A stretch of 64,000 nt of DNA from Zanthoxylum bungeanum (Eukaryota; Streptophyta; Magnoliopsida; Sapindales; Rutaceae): NCBI GenBank assembly GCA_019454045.1, contig SKCR01049637.1, positions 1 to 64,000 on the forward strand. The letters run 5' to 3'. The first letter of the stretch is position 1; each line of letters starts with the position of its first letter. Shown here one piece after another: positions 45,100-56,380 of this stretch. The position numbers and the translations under genes were made by a program. Below the pieces are notes generated by a model, which was not told where the DNA came from, did not search any database, and saw nothing but the letters and a program-made list of their open reading frames with translations.

Positions 45100-46894
45100 T
45101 AACACTAGGAAGCTCTTTAAACTGATGAAAGCAATTCGCAATCATGCAAACCGATGCCACATCAGCCTTAAAAAAATCATAAGGTCATCCATGAAGTAAA
45201 GAATAGTGATACTTGATAGAGTTGCTACTCGTCAAGCCAATTTTTTTTATTGTGTTTTCCTGTGAAAACATATGTAAATATTTTATTTTGAATAAAATAA
45301 ACATCTTCATCAATATATTCTTTATTATATATGGTAAAGATATAATAAACCTTAAAATGATTAGTTATGATACAGTTGCAAAATCGTCGTAACTGACATT
45401 GAGTTGTATCATAACTGTATCATTTTTTAAATTGTTCATGATCAAGGTTTACATTACTTCGTTAGTAAGTAAACCTGTAGAGATAATTAGTACATGCTGT
45501 ATATTAGAATTTAGAATTTCAATGGTTATTACTCAAAGAACAATAAGTTGTGGAGACTCATATAAACATATAGGTATTTATAGTGGATAAACACTGACCG
45601 ACTCACCAAAATTTATTAATATATAGTATACTAACGTCAATAAGAATCTTCTCGAGTCGAGTAGCATAGTCGTCATTTGACTTGAGATACCACAGTAGAT
45701 AAATGAGTTATCTTCCATACTTAGATGGTAGTCATGTCACCGACGTTTTTAGGTCAGACCTCCGCTTATTCGTTGGGTGTGGAATGAAACTCAGTATGTC
45801 TGGTGAACATCAAGATAGGATCCTTCAGTCCTGTATACAAAGCATATGTATCCTTCACGTGTTTACGATATGTTAAATCCATGGCTGTAATGCACTGCGG
45901 AAGTGAGTTCGAGTGTTATTAAAAGATTACGAATTTATAAGTCGACGATATTATATCTTAGGGATTTGAGATTCATATCTATGTCATCAGTATAATATGG
46001 ATAACATGTGACAGAGGGATTATACGTATGCGATGATCTCGACTTGTATAGTTAAGCAAGATTATATGTGGTCGTCATAATTCATAAGCGGGTGAATTAT
46101 GGACGTGAAATTGGATTCCATGATGGATTAATTTAGTGAGTCACACAATATGAAATGTACTCGTTGAGCACATAGACAACGCGTTATGAATAAGACAGAT
46201 TATTCATAATATTTTATCGAATTGTGCGAGTTAATTCGAATAATTTAATTGGTAAACGAAAATTCACATGTCGAGATTTTTGGTTAATTTTAATGTGTAT
46301 TTGTATTTAATACATAATTAGATTAGATACATATTAATTAATAAATAAAGGCTTGACACATGTAATTCTTGTGTGGCAATTATCATTTAATGTAAATGAT
46401 AAAGTTTAGTCTAATTTTTCCAAGTGTAAAGTTAAATTTTATTTAATATATATTAAATAAAATATATGATCAAATAATATGCCATCTGTTAAGCTTTATT
46501 TCCAAGTAATTTTTATTTGATAAAAATTGAATAAAAATTGACCAAACAGCCTTAAGTTCACGCCCACTTGGGTATTTAAAGGGGAATATTTTTTCATTTG
46601 CTATGCTTAGCAAACCCTATCCTTCTATGATCAACCAAAAATACTTGAAGCATTTTAGAGAAGGCAAATTTCAACAAGAACAATATTAGAGAAGATTTAC
46701 AAGATTAAAAGTAACTTTTTATCTATTCATTAATCTAGAAATTATTTTGTTGTTCTTGGTTAAGTGTTGTAGAGACTCACAAATATTGTGGAGTTTCACT
46801 CTAAATTTGGGGCTTTTTTTGATTTGGTTGATAGATTTGGTGGCTAGATGCATGTGTGAAGCTGTATTAAGTAATATTACCTTAATATTTTCAT
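45100..46894 (+). repeat. Probable copia-type LTR text, family undetermined
   Basis: Non-coding. From about 45250 it resembles a copia LTR: AATAAAATAAACATC near the start, a long middle, and TATTTAAAGGGGAATA near 46572 as a possible promoter. A 13-bp inverted repeat (AGTTATGATACAG, 45363 and its reverse near 45405) lies inside. The family A LTR at 46895 interrupts or follows it. No target duplication was found. Confidence 0.4.
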
Positions 46895-47947
46895 TGTTGG
46901 GATATATGCCCTAGAACTTCATGTAATATGTAAATAAATTTTTTTGCTTAAAATAAAAGATGTATTGTTCATTTATCAATTGTTTTGATTCATATCGCAT
47001 ATTGTAAATTATCAAGTTGACCCTTGATTACTCATGTGCTTTCAGGTTTAGTGTATGAGTGTCCTACACAAGAGGATTTAATTCTGAAGTTAGTAATCTA
47101 AAATAGTCTAGAGAGAATAAATAAAGTAGATACTTTATTTGTGGTTTATCTATAGTTTCGGTCCATTCAATAATTGTATGGCGACTTTTATCCAGGATCG
47201 GCCATGTAGTGACGTGAAAATAAAGACATATTGTATGATGTGATCATATAGGACTAGACTCATATAGAAATGAATTTCTTATAATTGATCATATAGGCTA
47301 GGGACATTTTACATATATATGAAGTTCACTCCTTCTTGCGAGAAGTAGATGAGTATCTTCTTTATGGGTTGATTCGGTACTTGAATGATTAGAGCGCTCA
47401 AGTCTTTCTATTACGAATAGAAAGATTAATATTCATAATGGTTATGAATTGTTCATTAGAGAATTGATGGTACTTAATGTAAAAATAATTAGAGAGGTAT
47501 AATAAATATTTTGACCTGTCTCTAATTATGAGATACTCGTGAAAGGTGAATCCATAGATAATGACTATATCAATAGACACCGACGAAGTTTGGCGTATAT
47601 AATTTATTTCCAGCAACGAGAGTAAAACTTTAGGTTTTTATTGGAATAACCTAAAGTTAATAATTCGAAATATTTAATTAAAGAGTTTAATTAATATTTA
47701 TGGATTATTGGAGCTCGGAACTATAGGTCTATTTGGTCTTTGTGCTAGCTAGACATACTGTAACAAATTAAATATAATTAAATGGTCTAATTATAAACTC
47801 ACATGTGTTATTGATGAGATCAATAGTTAAAGTCACACTTAATAACTATGTTAAACTAATTTAACATAAGGTTTTCTTTTAATGATCATTTAGTTGAAAA
47901 CAATAATTTTGAAATTAACCTCATAAATTCAAAAAGAGTTATAATTT
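46895..47947 (+). repeat. Truncated LTR, copia family A
   Basis: Starts TGTTGGGATATATGCC and follows the solo LTR for about 1 kb, including TTTAATTAATATTT and GGTCTATTTGGTC. It stops where a reversed gypsy-type LTR begins. Confidence 0.75.
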
Positions 47948-49250
47948 TATAACATCCCCAATCCGGAAAGATTACCGGTAGATAACAGATCCCATTGCCA
48001 CCTAAGTCGCTGATTAAACTAATGAAATACCCATTTCTTTGATTTGATAACTCTTTATATTAACAATAAACAATTTTACTACAAAAGCCACAAGAATACA
48101 TACATAGTCTGATTATATCATACAATCATATACTTGTCATACACCAAAAGGAACCAAAGCACAAGCTACATTCTATATGAATGTAGAACTGACATGATGG
48201 ACCGCTATGACTAGTGACTGCTGGTCTGGTCCCCAATCCATATCTCCAAAAGACGGCTGTGGCTCACCAGCTAAAGGTCTTGTAAAACTAGAGAGTGGGG
48301 GTGAGTCCAAAGAACTCAGTGAGTAGAGCTATAAAACCAGAAAATAATGTTAGAAATACTATGTCGAAAGCTCGTAACAAATAATTGTTTTTCTGAATTA
48401 AAAAATGTGAAATCATGTCTTTTATTCAAAGTGAAAATCATTTCATAAAAGCATATGTCTGAAAATCTCTGTAGATTTGTAAAACTCTGAAGCATGGGGC
48501 GTTACCTATTTCCATCCCTCATACGCCTAAACTAGTGTTCATGGGGCGTTATGAATACTCGTCCCCAAGCCACTAATTTGGAACCAAGTGTACAAATTCA
48601 TGCCATTGGGGCGTTACATATCATCGTCTCCCAATGCATGCCACTATCATTTCCCTCAATCTAGGGTACATTGGCGTTACGTATTATCGTCTCTCTAGCC
48701 CTCAAATCTAGGATCCAGGGGAATTAAATATCGTCATCCCCTAGTTATACTCTACATGTGCACATGTCATATCAGACTGTTTTGAACACAAAAAATGCCC
48801 AAACCACAACCGAAACAGTCCACAAATTGCGTGAACTGTAGTGATGTTTTTATGTCTGATTTTTTCAAGGAAAAATAGCCCCAACACAATCCCAAAAGAC
48901 CCCTATGTATTTCCCAAAGAATCCGGATTAATACGAGACCAAATCGAGCCCCAAAACACCCAAGCAAGTGGCGGCAGTGAGCAAAAAATATGCTCACTGC
49001 CTTGAGTCAATAAAAGATGGAGAGAATGAGTTTTAGTTCAACACCATAAAGTTTTCTGAGCTATATCTCGTTACCAACGAAAAATAGTGTGGGCTAGTCT
49101 CACAAAATTAATCCCTAAACTTTTTATAGATTAATGTCACACAATGTTTATGATTTATTTTCTTCTTGTTCTTGTTTTTATTTTCCCAAGAATTTGAGAG
49201 GGAATGAAGAAGAAGAAGGTGGAGGCTTGGGTTTTCAAAAAAAAAATAAT
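47948..49250 (-). repeat. Reversed gypsy-type LTR, boundaries approximate
   Basis: On the minus strand the order CTCACTGAGTTCTTTGGACT ... GGTGAGCCACAGCCG and an end GATTGGGGATGTTATA resembles LTRs of chromovirus-type gypsy elements (often ending GTTACA). No coding part is attached. The upper boundary with the family A LTR is not sharp. Confidence 0.5.
48494..48760 (-). repeat. Five degenerate repeats with GGGGCGTTA and CGTC blocks
   Basis: Units at about 48494, 48540, 48604, 48668 and 48715 carry GGGGCGTTA then a CGTCYCC-like partner, so each can fold back on itself. Spacing is 45-65 bp. They lie inside the reversed gypsy-type LTR. Confidence 0.65.
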
Positions 49251-49339
49251 TATTCAAAAAGAAAAATCTAATTTTTTTATACTAAGGATCATTTATTTCC
49301 AAAACAAAAAAAAAATAAATTCATTTCCCCTCCCATCAT

Positions 49340-50759
49340 ACAAGTTTCGGCCAAGGCTAATTTTTTTTTTAATTTTGTAACATATAATTCAATTACCATA
49401 ATGAAAAAGATGTTACAAAAAATAAAAGGTTAATGCCATTAAAATTCGTAACTTCCAAATTAAAACCAATAAGGATTTTCCAAATTTAATGCAAGAGTTT
49501 TGCGACCTAACATAACTCACCAATGGTTTCCAAAACCCAAGATTTGGAAATTCCAAATTTAGCCTCATTAAATTTTATCATATATAATTTAATATTATGC
49601 ATTCAATAATTATCATATAATTATTAAAATCATATATTAACTTTTAATATATAGTTCCAAGTGTGACAAAATAATATTATTAATCATATTAATAATATTT
49701 ATACATATGTGAGTATATAATTGGACTATCCAATTATACTAAATCCGCTATAGTCTATTGAGCTAGCACGGGGACCAAATGGACCTACGGTTTCGAGCGA
49801 CAATAATCTCGAAATATTAATTAAGCTCTTAATTAAATATTCTGAATTATTAACTCCGGGTTATTCCACTAAAAATCCGAAGCTGCACTCTCGTTATCGC
49901 AGATAATATATTAAGCTGAACTACATCGATGTCCATCGATACGAGTATCTCGTAATTAGAGCCGAGTTATAAAGTCTGTTATACCCCTCTATTTATTTTT
50001 ACCTTAAGTACCATTGATAATCTAATGAACGATTTATTCATAACCATTATGAATTTTAATCTTTCTATTCGTAATAGAAAGACTTGAGCACTCTAACCGT
50101 TCAAGCACCGAATCAACCCTTAAGGAAAATACTCTTTTACTTCACGCAAGAAGGAGTAAACTCCATGTCTATGTAAAATGTCCCCAACTACACACCAGAC
50201 CGTGCCCTCAAAGTACATAGCTATTGGTCGGGACTGCTACACCAACCTCACCTTTGTAAATCGAAGGACATAGCCTGCCATGCAGGAGTTCGTAGTATAC
50301 TCAGGATTAAGATCAATCCATATATGATCATTTAGTAGATTGAAATGACTTTATTTGTTTAACGGATATTATAAGAAAGTCATTTCTATCTGGGTCCAGT
50401 CCTATATGATCACATCATACAAAGTGCCTTCATTCTTATGTCTCCACATGGACGATCCCGGATCAAGGTCGCCATACAATTATAGAATGGACCGCAGCTA
50501 TAGATAAACCACAAACAAAGTACCCGCTTTGTTTGCTCTCTATGTACTATTTTAAATTAACAACTTCAGACTTAAATCCTCTTGTGTATGACACTCATAC
50601 ACTAAATCTGAAGGTAAATGTGTAATCTAGGGTAATCAGGATAATTTACAATATCCGAAAAATAAACAAACACTTTGATAAATGAATAATACATCATTTT
50701 ATTTTATAACATATAAAACAGTCTACAATATATGAAGCTCTAGGGCATATATCCCTACA
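49340..50759 (-). repeat. 3' LTR of element F, family A, truncated
   Basis: On the minus strand it begins TGTAGGGATATATGCCC, following the purine tract AAGTGGGAGAT, and tracks the solo LTR for over 1.1 kb (including GGACCAAATGGACC reversed). The distinctive LTR end (TTTCCTACA) is missing. The lower limit is approximate and may reach about 49150. Confidence 0.75.
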
Positions 50760-50773
50760 ATCTCCCACTTGCA

Positions 50774-51358
50774 CTAGAGCAAATGGGACATGTCACGTAA
50801 TCTTAGACAATCTAGGTGACCTTCAAACACTTTAGCTGACAAGGTCTTTGTAAACGAATCAGCCAGGTTCTCTACGGATGCTATCTTTGTGAAAGAAACG
50901 TGTCCTTTATGCACTATCTCCCTGATGAGATGATATTTCCTCTCTATATGCTTTCCTCTCTTGTGAATTTTCCATTGCACCACTATTATCGCAATAAAAT
51001 GTGAGTGGTTTATCCATATCTGGAACAACTTCCAGATCTCCCAAGAATTTACGGAGCCATACTGCTTCCTTAGCTGCTTCACAAGCTGCTACCTACTCAG
51101 CCTCCATGGTGGAGACATCAATGCAAGATTTCTTTATACTCTATTATAATATAGCCCCACCACCTAGGGTAAACACTGATCCAGATGTTGATTTCCTAGA
51201 ATTGACATTTGTCTGAAAATTAGAGTCCGTATATCCCCTTAGGATCATATCCTCATCGAAATATACAAGCATATAATCTATTGTTCTCTTAAGATACTTC
51301 AGAATATATTTCACAACCACCCAATGATCCAATCCTGGGTTTGACTGAAACCTACTGA
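50774..51358 (-). pseudogene. RNase H of copia element F
   Basis: Minus-strand reading gives NPGLDHWVVVKYILKYLKRT, YTDSNFQTN, SGSVFTLGGGA, STMEAE followed by a stop, VAACEAAKEAVWL, FYCDNSGAM and ENLADSFTKTL-type text, in two or three frames. It is the direct continuation of 56381-56604 across element G and is closely similar to the remnant at 923-2150. Confidence 0.9.
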
Positions 51359-51363
51359 CTACT

Positions 51364-52910
51364 TGATGAGCGGAAAATATATCAATATTTACCGCCCCTT
51401 TTACTTAATATTTTGTTTAGTTTCTCGGGTTTGATGAACGTTTTGATATGTTTTAGTTTATTTTGCAGATAAAATAATATTGGGATTGAGCTAATTCAAG
51501 TTCCTGATTAAAGAAGACTCAAAGATATACAGCTTTGCAAGACAAAATAATTTCGAATTCTGAATATTTCATGCCTGAAATTGATGAACCATCCAGAAGT
51601 GTGTTGTGTGTAATTATTAAAGTCACTTTCAATCATTTTCAAAGAAAAAATAAATTAATAAATAAATAATAAAAATTATCAAATCATCACCAAACATGAT
51701 AAGAGATTAGTGGAGCAATTAATAATGGATTTTGTGGAGCAATTAGTGGAGCAATTAATAATTGATTTGGTGGATGATTTGACGGAGGCAAAATTTTTCC
51801 TATAAATACCAAGCCATTTCATTTGTAAAATTCATACTTTCTTCTAAGGAATTCCTTAAGAATACTAAGAAGATTGTATCTTATTTGTTTATTTATAGCT
51901 TTTAGTAATTAATTTCCGCTTTCGCACTTTCGCACTTTCTTTTCTTTACTTTTCAGTTTTTACTTTCCGCAATTTACTTTTACGCACAATACTTTTCTTT
52001 CTTTAATTTTCAGTTTTTACTTTTCAGTAATTTACTTTTCAGCAATTTACTTTCAGCTTTTACTTTTCAGTAATTTACTTTCAACATTTACTTTTCAGCA
52101 TTTAATTTTCATTAATTTACTTTTCAGCATTTTACTTTATGTCTTTTATTTTATTTAAGTTTTTACTACCCGTAAATATGTGTCGTAACTAAGCCAGTTA
52201 TCTGGGGTTGTGATGAAATCCAATATCACCGGTTTATAAGGGGTTATTTTATAGTTTGGGTAATTTAAAGTTTTACTTATTTAGTCTTAAGCTTAATGCG
52301 TCTTGTTAATTGGCCATTAATAAGATTGATCTGGTAAATCTAAAATAAACTTGACAAAGGAATTTTAGGTTTCAGCCTTAGACTTAATAGCCCACAATCT
52401 TCCTTGAGGATATATAACCCTTAATATATTTCCTTACAGGATAGACATATACCTGTCGGGCGGGGGTAGCCATAATTGGAACTTAAACTTAATGGATCCA
52501 GATAATTTGGTTGACATAGACATATGGTTCAATTGGGTTAAACTGTGTATTTGCGTCTGACCATCGACAGAGGCTTTTGCATAATTTAGTATTCCAGGTT
52601 AGTAAACCGATTTATTACACAAACATAAAATAACCACTTCATCTTTAAAATGATATTGGAAGAAATCACAACCCTAGATAGTTTTTAATATTGAATTTTC
52701 TTAAAACCTATTTTCCAACAATTTTATTTACTTGTTTTTAAATTTAGAATCGTCACCATTTCAAATCAATCAAACAACCTGTTAGATACTAGTAATCATT
52801 TGACCTCATAAAATTAATAGATTAGATATTAAGTCCTCGTGGGATCGATATTTTTATACTACTTTAACGATACGTGCTCTTGCGTTATACGTGTGTGTTT
52901 TCGCCGGTCA
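51364..52910 (+). repeat. 5' LTR of element G (1547 bp)
   Basis: TG..CA ends. It lacks 175 bp that the 3' LTR has (54782-54956), lost between short GGA repeats. Near 51920-52140 runs a T-rich degenerate repeat of TTTTCAGTAATTTAC type, also in the 3' LTR and in the reversed LTR at 62450. Confidence 0.92.
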
Positions 52911-52916
52911 AGTTTT

Positions 52917-52934
52917 TGGCGCCGTTGCCGGGGA
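52917..52934 (+). other. Primer binding site, tRNA-Asp type
   Basis: TGGCGCCGTTGCCGGGGA matches the complement of the 3' end of plant tRNA-Asp as used by Athila elements. All 18 positions fit the known site. Confidence 0.85.
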
Positions 52935-53042
52935 CTTATTTATCTTTCACTATTAGTTTAGAGGTTAGATACTTTTACTTGTATCTAATTTTCTTTTACT
53001 TATTGTTTTTGTTTTCTTGTGTTTCAGGTTCTCATAAACTTC

Positions 53043-54766
53043 ATGAGACAAACCAGAAGCTTTGAACTTCGACCGCTTGACCCAGAAATTGAAAGAACCA
53101 TCAGACAGTTGAGAAGGGAAAGGCGAGAAGGCCAAGAAGCTTTAGTCAACATGGAACCTGAACCTTTGGAGGTTGCACCACCAATTCCCATTCGAGACAG
53201 AACCATTCCGGTGGTTGACAGACTCATTTCCTGTATTGTACTTCCTCCCTTACCAGCAAATGCGTGTCACATCAAAACATGCATTCAGATGATTCAGCAG
53301 TCAGTTCAGTTCGGGGGAATGCAACTGAAGATCCTAATGCCCACATCAGTAACTTCCTGGAAGTTTGTGGTACTTTCAACTACAACAGAGCATCAGAATA
53401 AGCAATGAGACTGCGAGTTTTTCCATATTCCCTGAAAGACAGAGCTAAAGCTTGGCAACATTCACTACCAGCAGGTTCTCTCACAACTTGGAACACTCTA
53501 GCCACCAAATTCCTTGCAAAGTACTTTCCACCAGCCAGAACTGTAAAGTTGAGGAATGACATCACATCCTTCGTGCAACAAGATTCAGAATCCCTTTGCG
53601 AAGCTTGGGAAAGATTCAAAGATTTACTCCGGAAATGTCCTCATCATGAGATAACAAAGTGGCTACAAGTCCAAACCTTCTATAATGGACTTTCTGGAAT
53701 AATGAGAACCACAATCGATGCTGCTGCTGGAGGAGCTTTAATGGCAAAAGGAGAAGATCAAGTCCGGGACCTAATCAAAGAAATGGCCAACAACAATTCC
53801 TTGTGGCCAACAAAAAGGAGCATGATCCAAAGAATTGCAGGAATTTATGAAAGTGGAGCCAATACAGCAGTCAACGCTAAGCTAGATCAGATATGCAAAT
53901 TCATGGAGACTCTTACCACTGGATCCACAAGTTCACCATATGGAGGAGTACCAGATTCGAACCAACTTGAAGAGACGGTGAATTTTATCAACAATTTCAA
54001 CAGACATGGGAACAATCCATATTCCAACACCTACAACCCAGGGTGGAGGAATCACACCAATTTTTCATGGAGCAACAATTCAGGCCAACAGCAGAACTAT
54101 CCACCACCTGAATTCCAGCAACAGAACAAAAGCCAGGAGCAGGCAAATAAACCAAGAATAACAGAAGTGTTGGCCCACTTGAAAAAGATAGAAGCAAAAC
54201 ACGACTCTCAAGCAACAAGATATGATATTATGTTTCAATCTCAAGCAGCAAGATATGATGCTATGTTTCAATCCCAATCAGCATTAATTCAAAGTCAATT
54301 TGCTTCTATTAAAGCACTGGAGAATCAAATTGGACAACTGGCCAATGCTCAGAGTTACAGACCGCCAGGTAACCTTCCTAGCAACACTGAACCAAATCCA
54401 AGGAACATGGGGAAGGAGCAATGTCATGCCATCATGTTAAAAAGCGGTACTGAAATCAACAAAGATGTTGGAGCCAAAACAACTGCTGAGGAAGTTCCAA
54501 AAGAAACAAAGCAACAGATGGAGGAAAAAGAAACAAAGGAAAAAGAACAGATCATTCCACCTCCACCTTTTCCTCAACGTCTTCAGAAGAACAAATTGGA
54601 CAAGCAGTTTTCTCGGTTCCTGGAAATCTTCAAAAAGCTGCATATCAACATTCCATTTGCAGAAGCGGTGGAACAAATGCCCAGCTATGCCAAATTCATG
54701 AAAGACATTCTTTCACGAAAGCGGAGATTGGGAGATTACGAAACAGTAGCATTAACGGAAGAATAC
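53043..54766 (+). pseudogene. Athila-type gag with fused protease start (element G)
   Basis: Gag would build the virus-like particle. The likely start is ATG 53043 (MRQTRSFELRPLDPEIERT). A frameshift near 53318 and a TAA at 53402 break the first quarter. The rest is open to 54799: the gag core LRVFPYSLKDRAKAWQHSLP, FLAKYFPPARTVKLRNDI and YNGLSGIMRTTIDAAAGGAL (about 53408-53740), then a low-complexity Asn/Gln-rich part, a SQAARYDAMFQSQ duplication and a charged Lys/Glu stretch. The end PSYAKFMKDILSRKRRLGDY followed by ETVALTEE is the entry to the aspartic protease; it then runs into LTR-derived codons and stops at 54799. Confidence 0.93.
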
Positions 54767-56375
54767 AAAATAATATTGGGACTTAATGAAATCATTTAGG
54801 ACGAAATATGGGTCAAATAAGGGCAAAAATTGGACGTGACATATTAATTTTGGAGATTGGAAACTTGAAAGGGCGTTTTAACGAAGTGCAGTTTTGGAAA
54901 TTCCAGTTTTGTGCATCTGTCGTATTTTGGGCATAACGTTTTACTCCGATATCGGATTGAGCTAATTCAAGTTCCTGATTAAAGAAGACTCAAAGATATA
55001 CAGCTTTGAAAGACAAAATAATTTCGAATTCTGAAGATTTCATGCCCGAAATTGATGAACCATCCAGAAGTGTGTTGTGTGTAATTATTAAAGTCACTTT
55101 CAATCATTTTCAAAGCAAAAAAATAAATTAATAAATAAATAATAAAAATTATCAAATCATCACCAAACATGATAAGAGATTAGTGGAGCAATTAATAATG
55201 GATTTGGTGGAGCAATTAGTGGAGCAATTAATAATTGATTTGGTGGATGATTTGATGGAGGCAAAATTTTGCCTATAAATACCAAGCCATTTCATTTGTA
55301 AAATTCATACTTTCTTCTAAGGAATTCCTTAAGAATACTAAGAAGATTGTATCTTGTTTGTTTATTTATAGCTTTTAGTAATTAATTTCCACTTTCGCAC
55401 TTTCTTTTCTTTACTTTTCAGTTTTTACTTTCCGCAATTTACTTTTACGCACAATACTTTTCTTTCTTTAATTTTCAGTTTTTACTTTTCAGTAATTTAC
55501 TTTCAGCAATTTACTTTCAGCTTTTACTTTTCAGTAATTTACTTTCAGCATTTACTTTTCAGCATTTAATTTTCAGTAATTTACTTTTCAGCATTTTACT
55601 TTATGTCTTTTATTTTATTTAAGTTTTTACTACCCGTAAATATGTGTCGTAACTAAGCCAATTATCTGGGGTTGTGATGAAATCCAATATCACCGGTTTA
55701 TAAGGGGTTATTTTATAGTTTGGGTAATTTAAAGATTTACTTATTTAGTCTTAAGCTTAATGCATCTTGTTAATTGGCCATTAATAAGATTGATCTGGTA
55801 AATCTAAATTAAACTTGACAAAGGAATTTTAGGTTTTAGCCTTAGACTTAATAGCCCACGATCTTCCTTGAGGATAGAAAACCCTTTAATATATTTCCTT
55901 ACAGGATAGACATATACATGTCGGGTGGGGGTAGCCATAATTGGAACTTAAACTTAATGAATCCAGATAATTTGGTTGACATAGACATATGGTTCAATTG
56001 GGTTAAACTGGGTATTTGCGTCTGACCATCGACAGAGGCTTTTACATAATTTAGTATTCCAGGTTACTAAACCGATTTATTACACAAATATGAAATAACC
56101 ACTTCATCTTTAAAATGATATTGGAAGAAATCACAACCCTAGATAGTTTTTAATATTGAATTTTCTTAAAACCTACTTTCCAACAATTTTATTTACTTGT
56201 TTTTAAATTTAGAATCGTCACCATTTCAAATCAATCAAACAACCTGTTAGATACTAGTAATCATTTGACCTCATAAAATTAATAGATTAGATATTAAGTC
56301 CTCGTGGGATCGATAGTTTTATACTACTTTAACGATACATGCGCTTGCGTTATACGTGTGTGTTTACGCCGGTCA
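54767..56375 (+). repeat. 3' LTR of element G, 5'-truncated (1609 bp)
   Basis: Starts abruptly at AAAATAATATTGGGA, which matches 51471-51485 of the 5' LTR. The preceding ~107 bp of LTR are absent. It keeps 175 bp lost from the 5' LTR. The end CGCCGGTCA is intact. Confidence 0.9.
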
Positions 56376-56380
56376 CTACT

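Larger units (their letters stand above)
51364..56375 (+). mobile_element. Athila-type gypsy derivative G, pol deleted
   Basis: Begins TGATGAGCGG, ends CGCCGGTCA, flanked by CTACT at 51359-51363 and 56376-56380. It has a 5' LTR (51364-52910), a perfect tRNA-Asp primer site, a damaged gag, and then the 3' LTR directly. A deletion near 54767 removed most of protease, all RT, RNase H and integrase, any env-like gene, and the first ~107 bp of the 3' LTR. The element could not move by itself; the target duplication shows it inserted with complete ends, so the deletions came later. Confidence 0.92.

Noticed and set aside
54080..54277. Minus-strand frames across the element G gag
   Set aside because: Shadows of the plus-strand gag; composition follows the gag codons.
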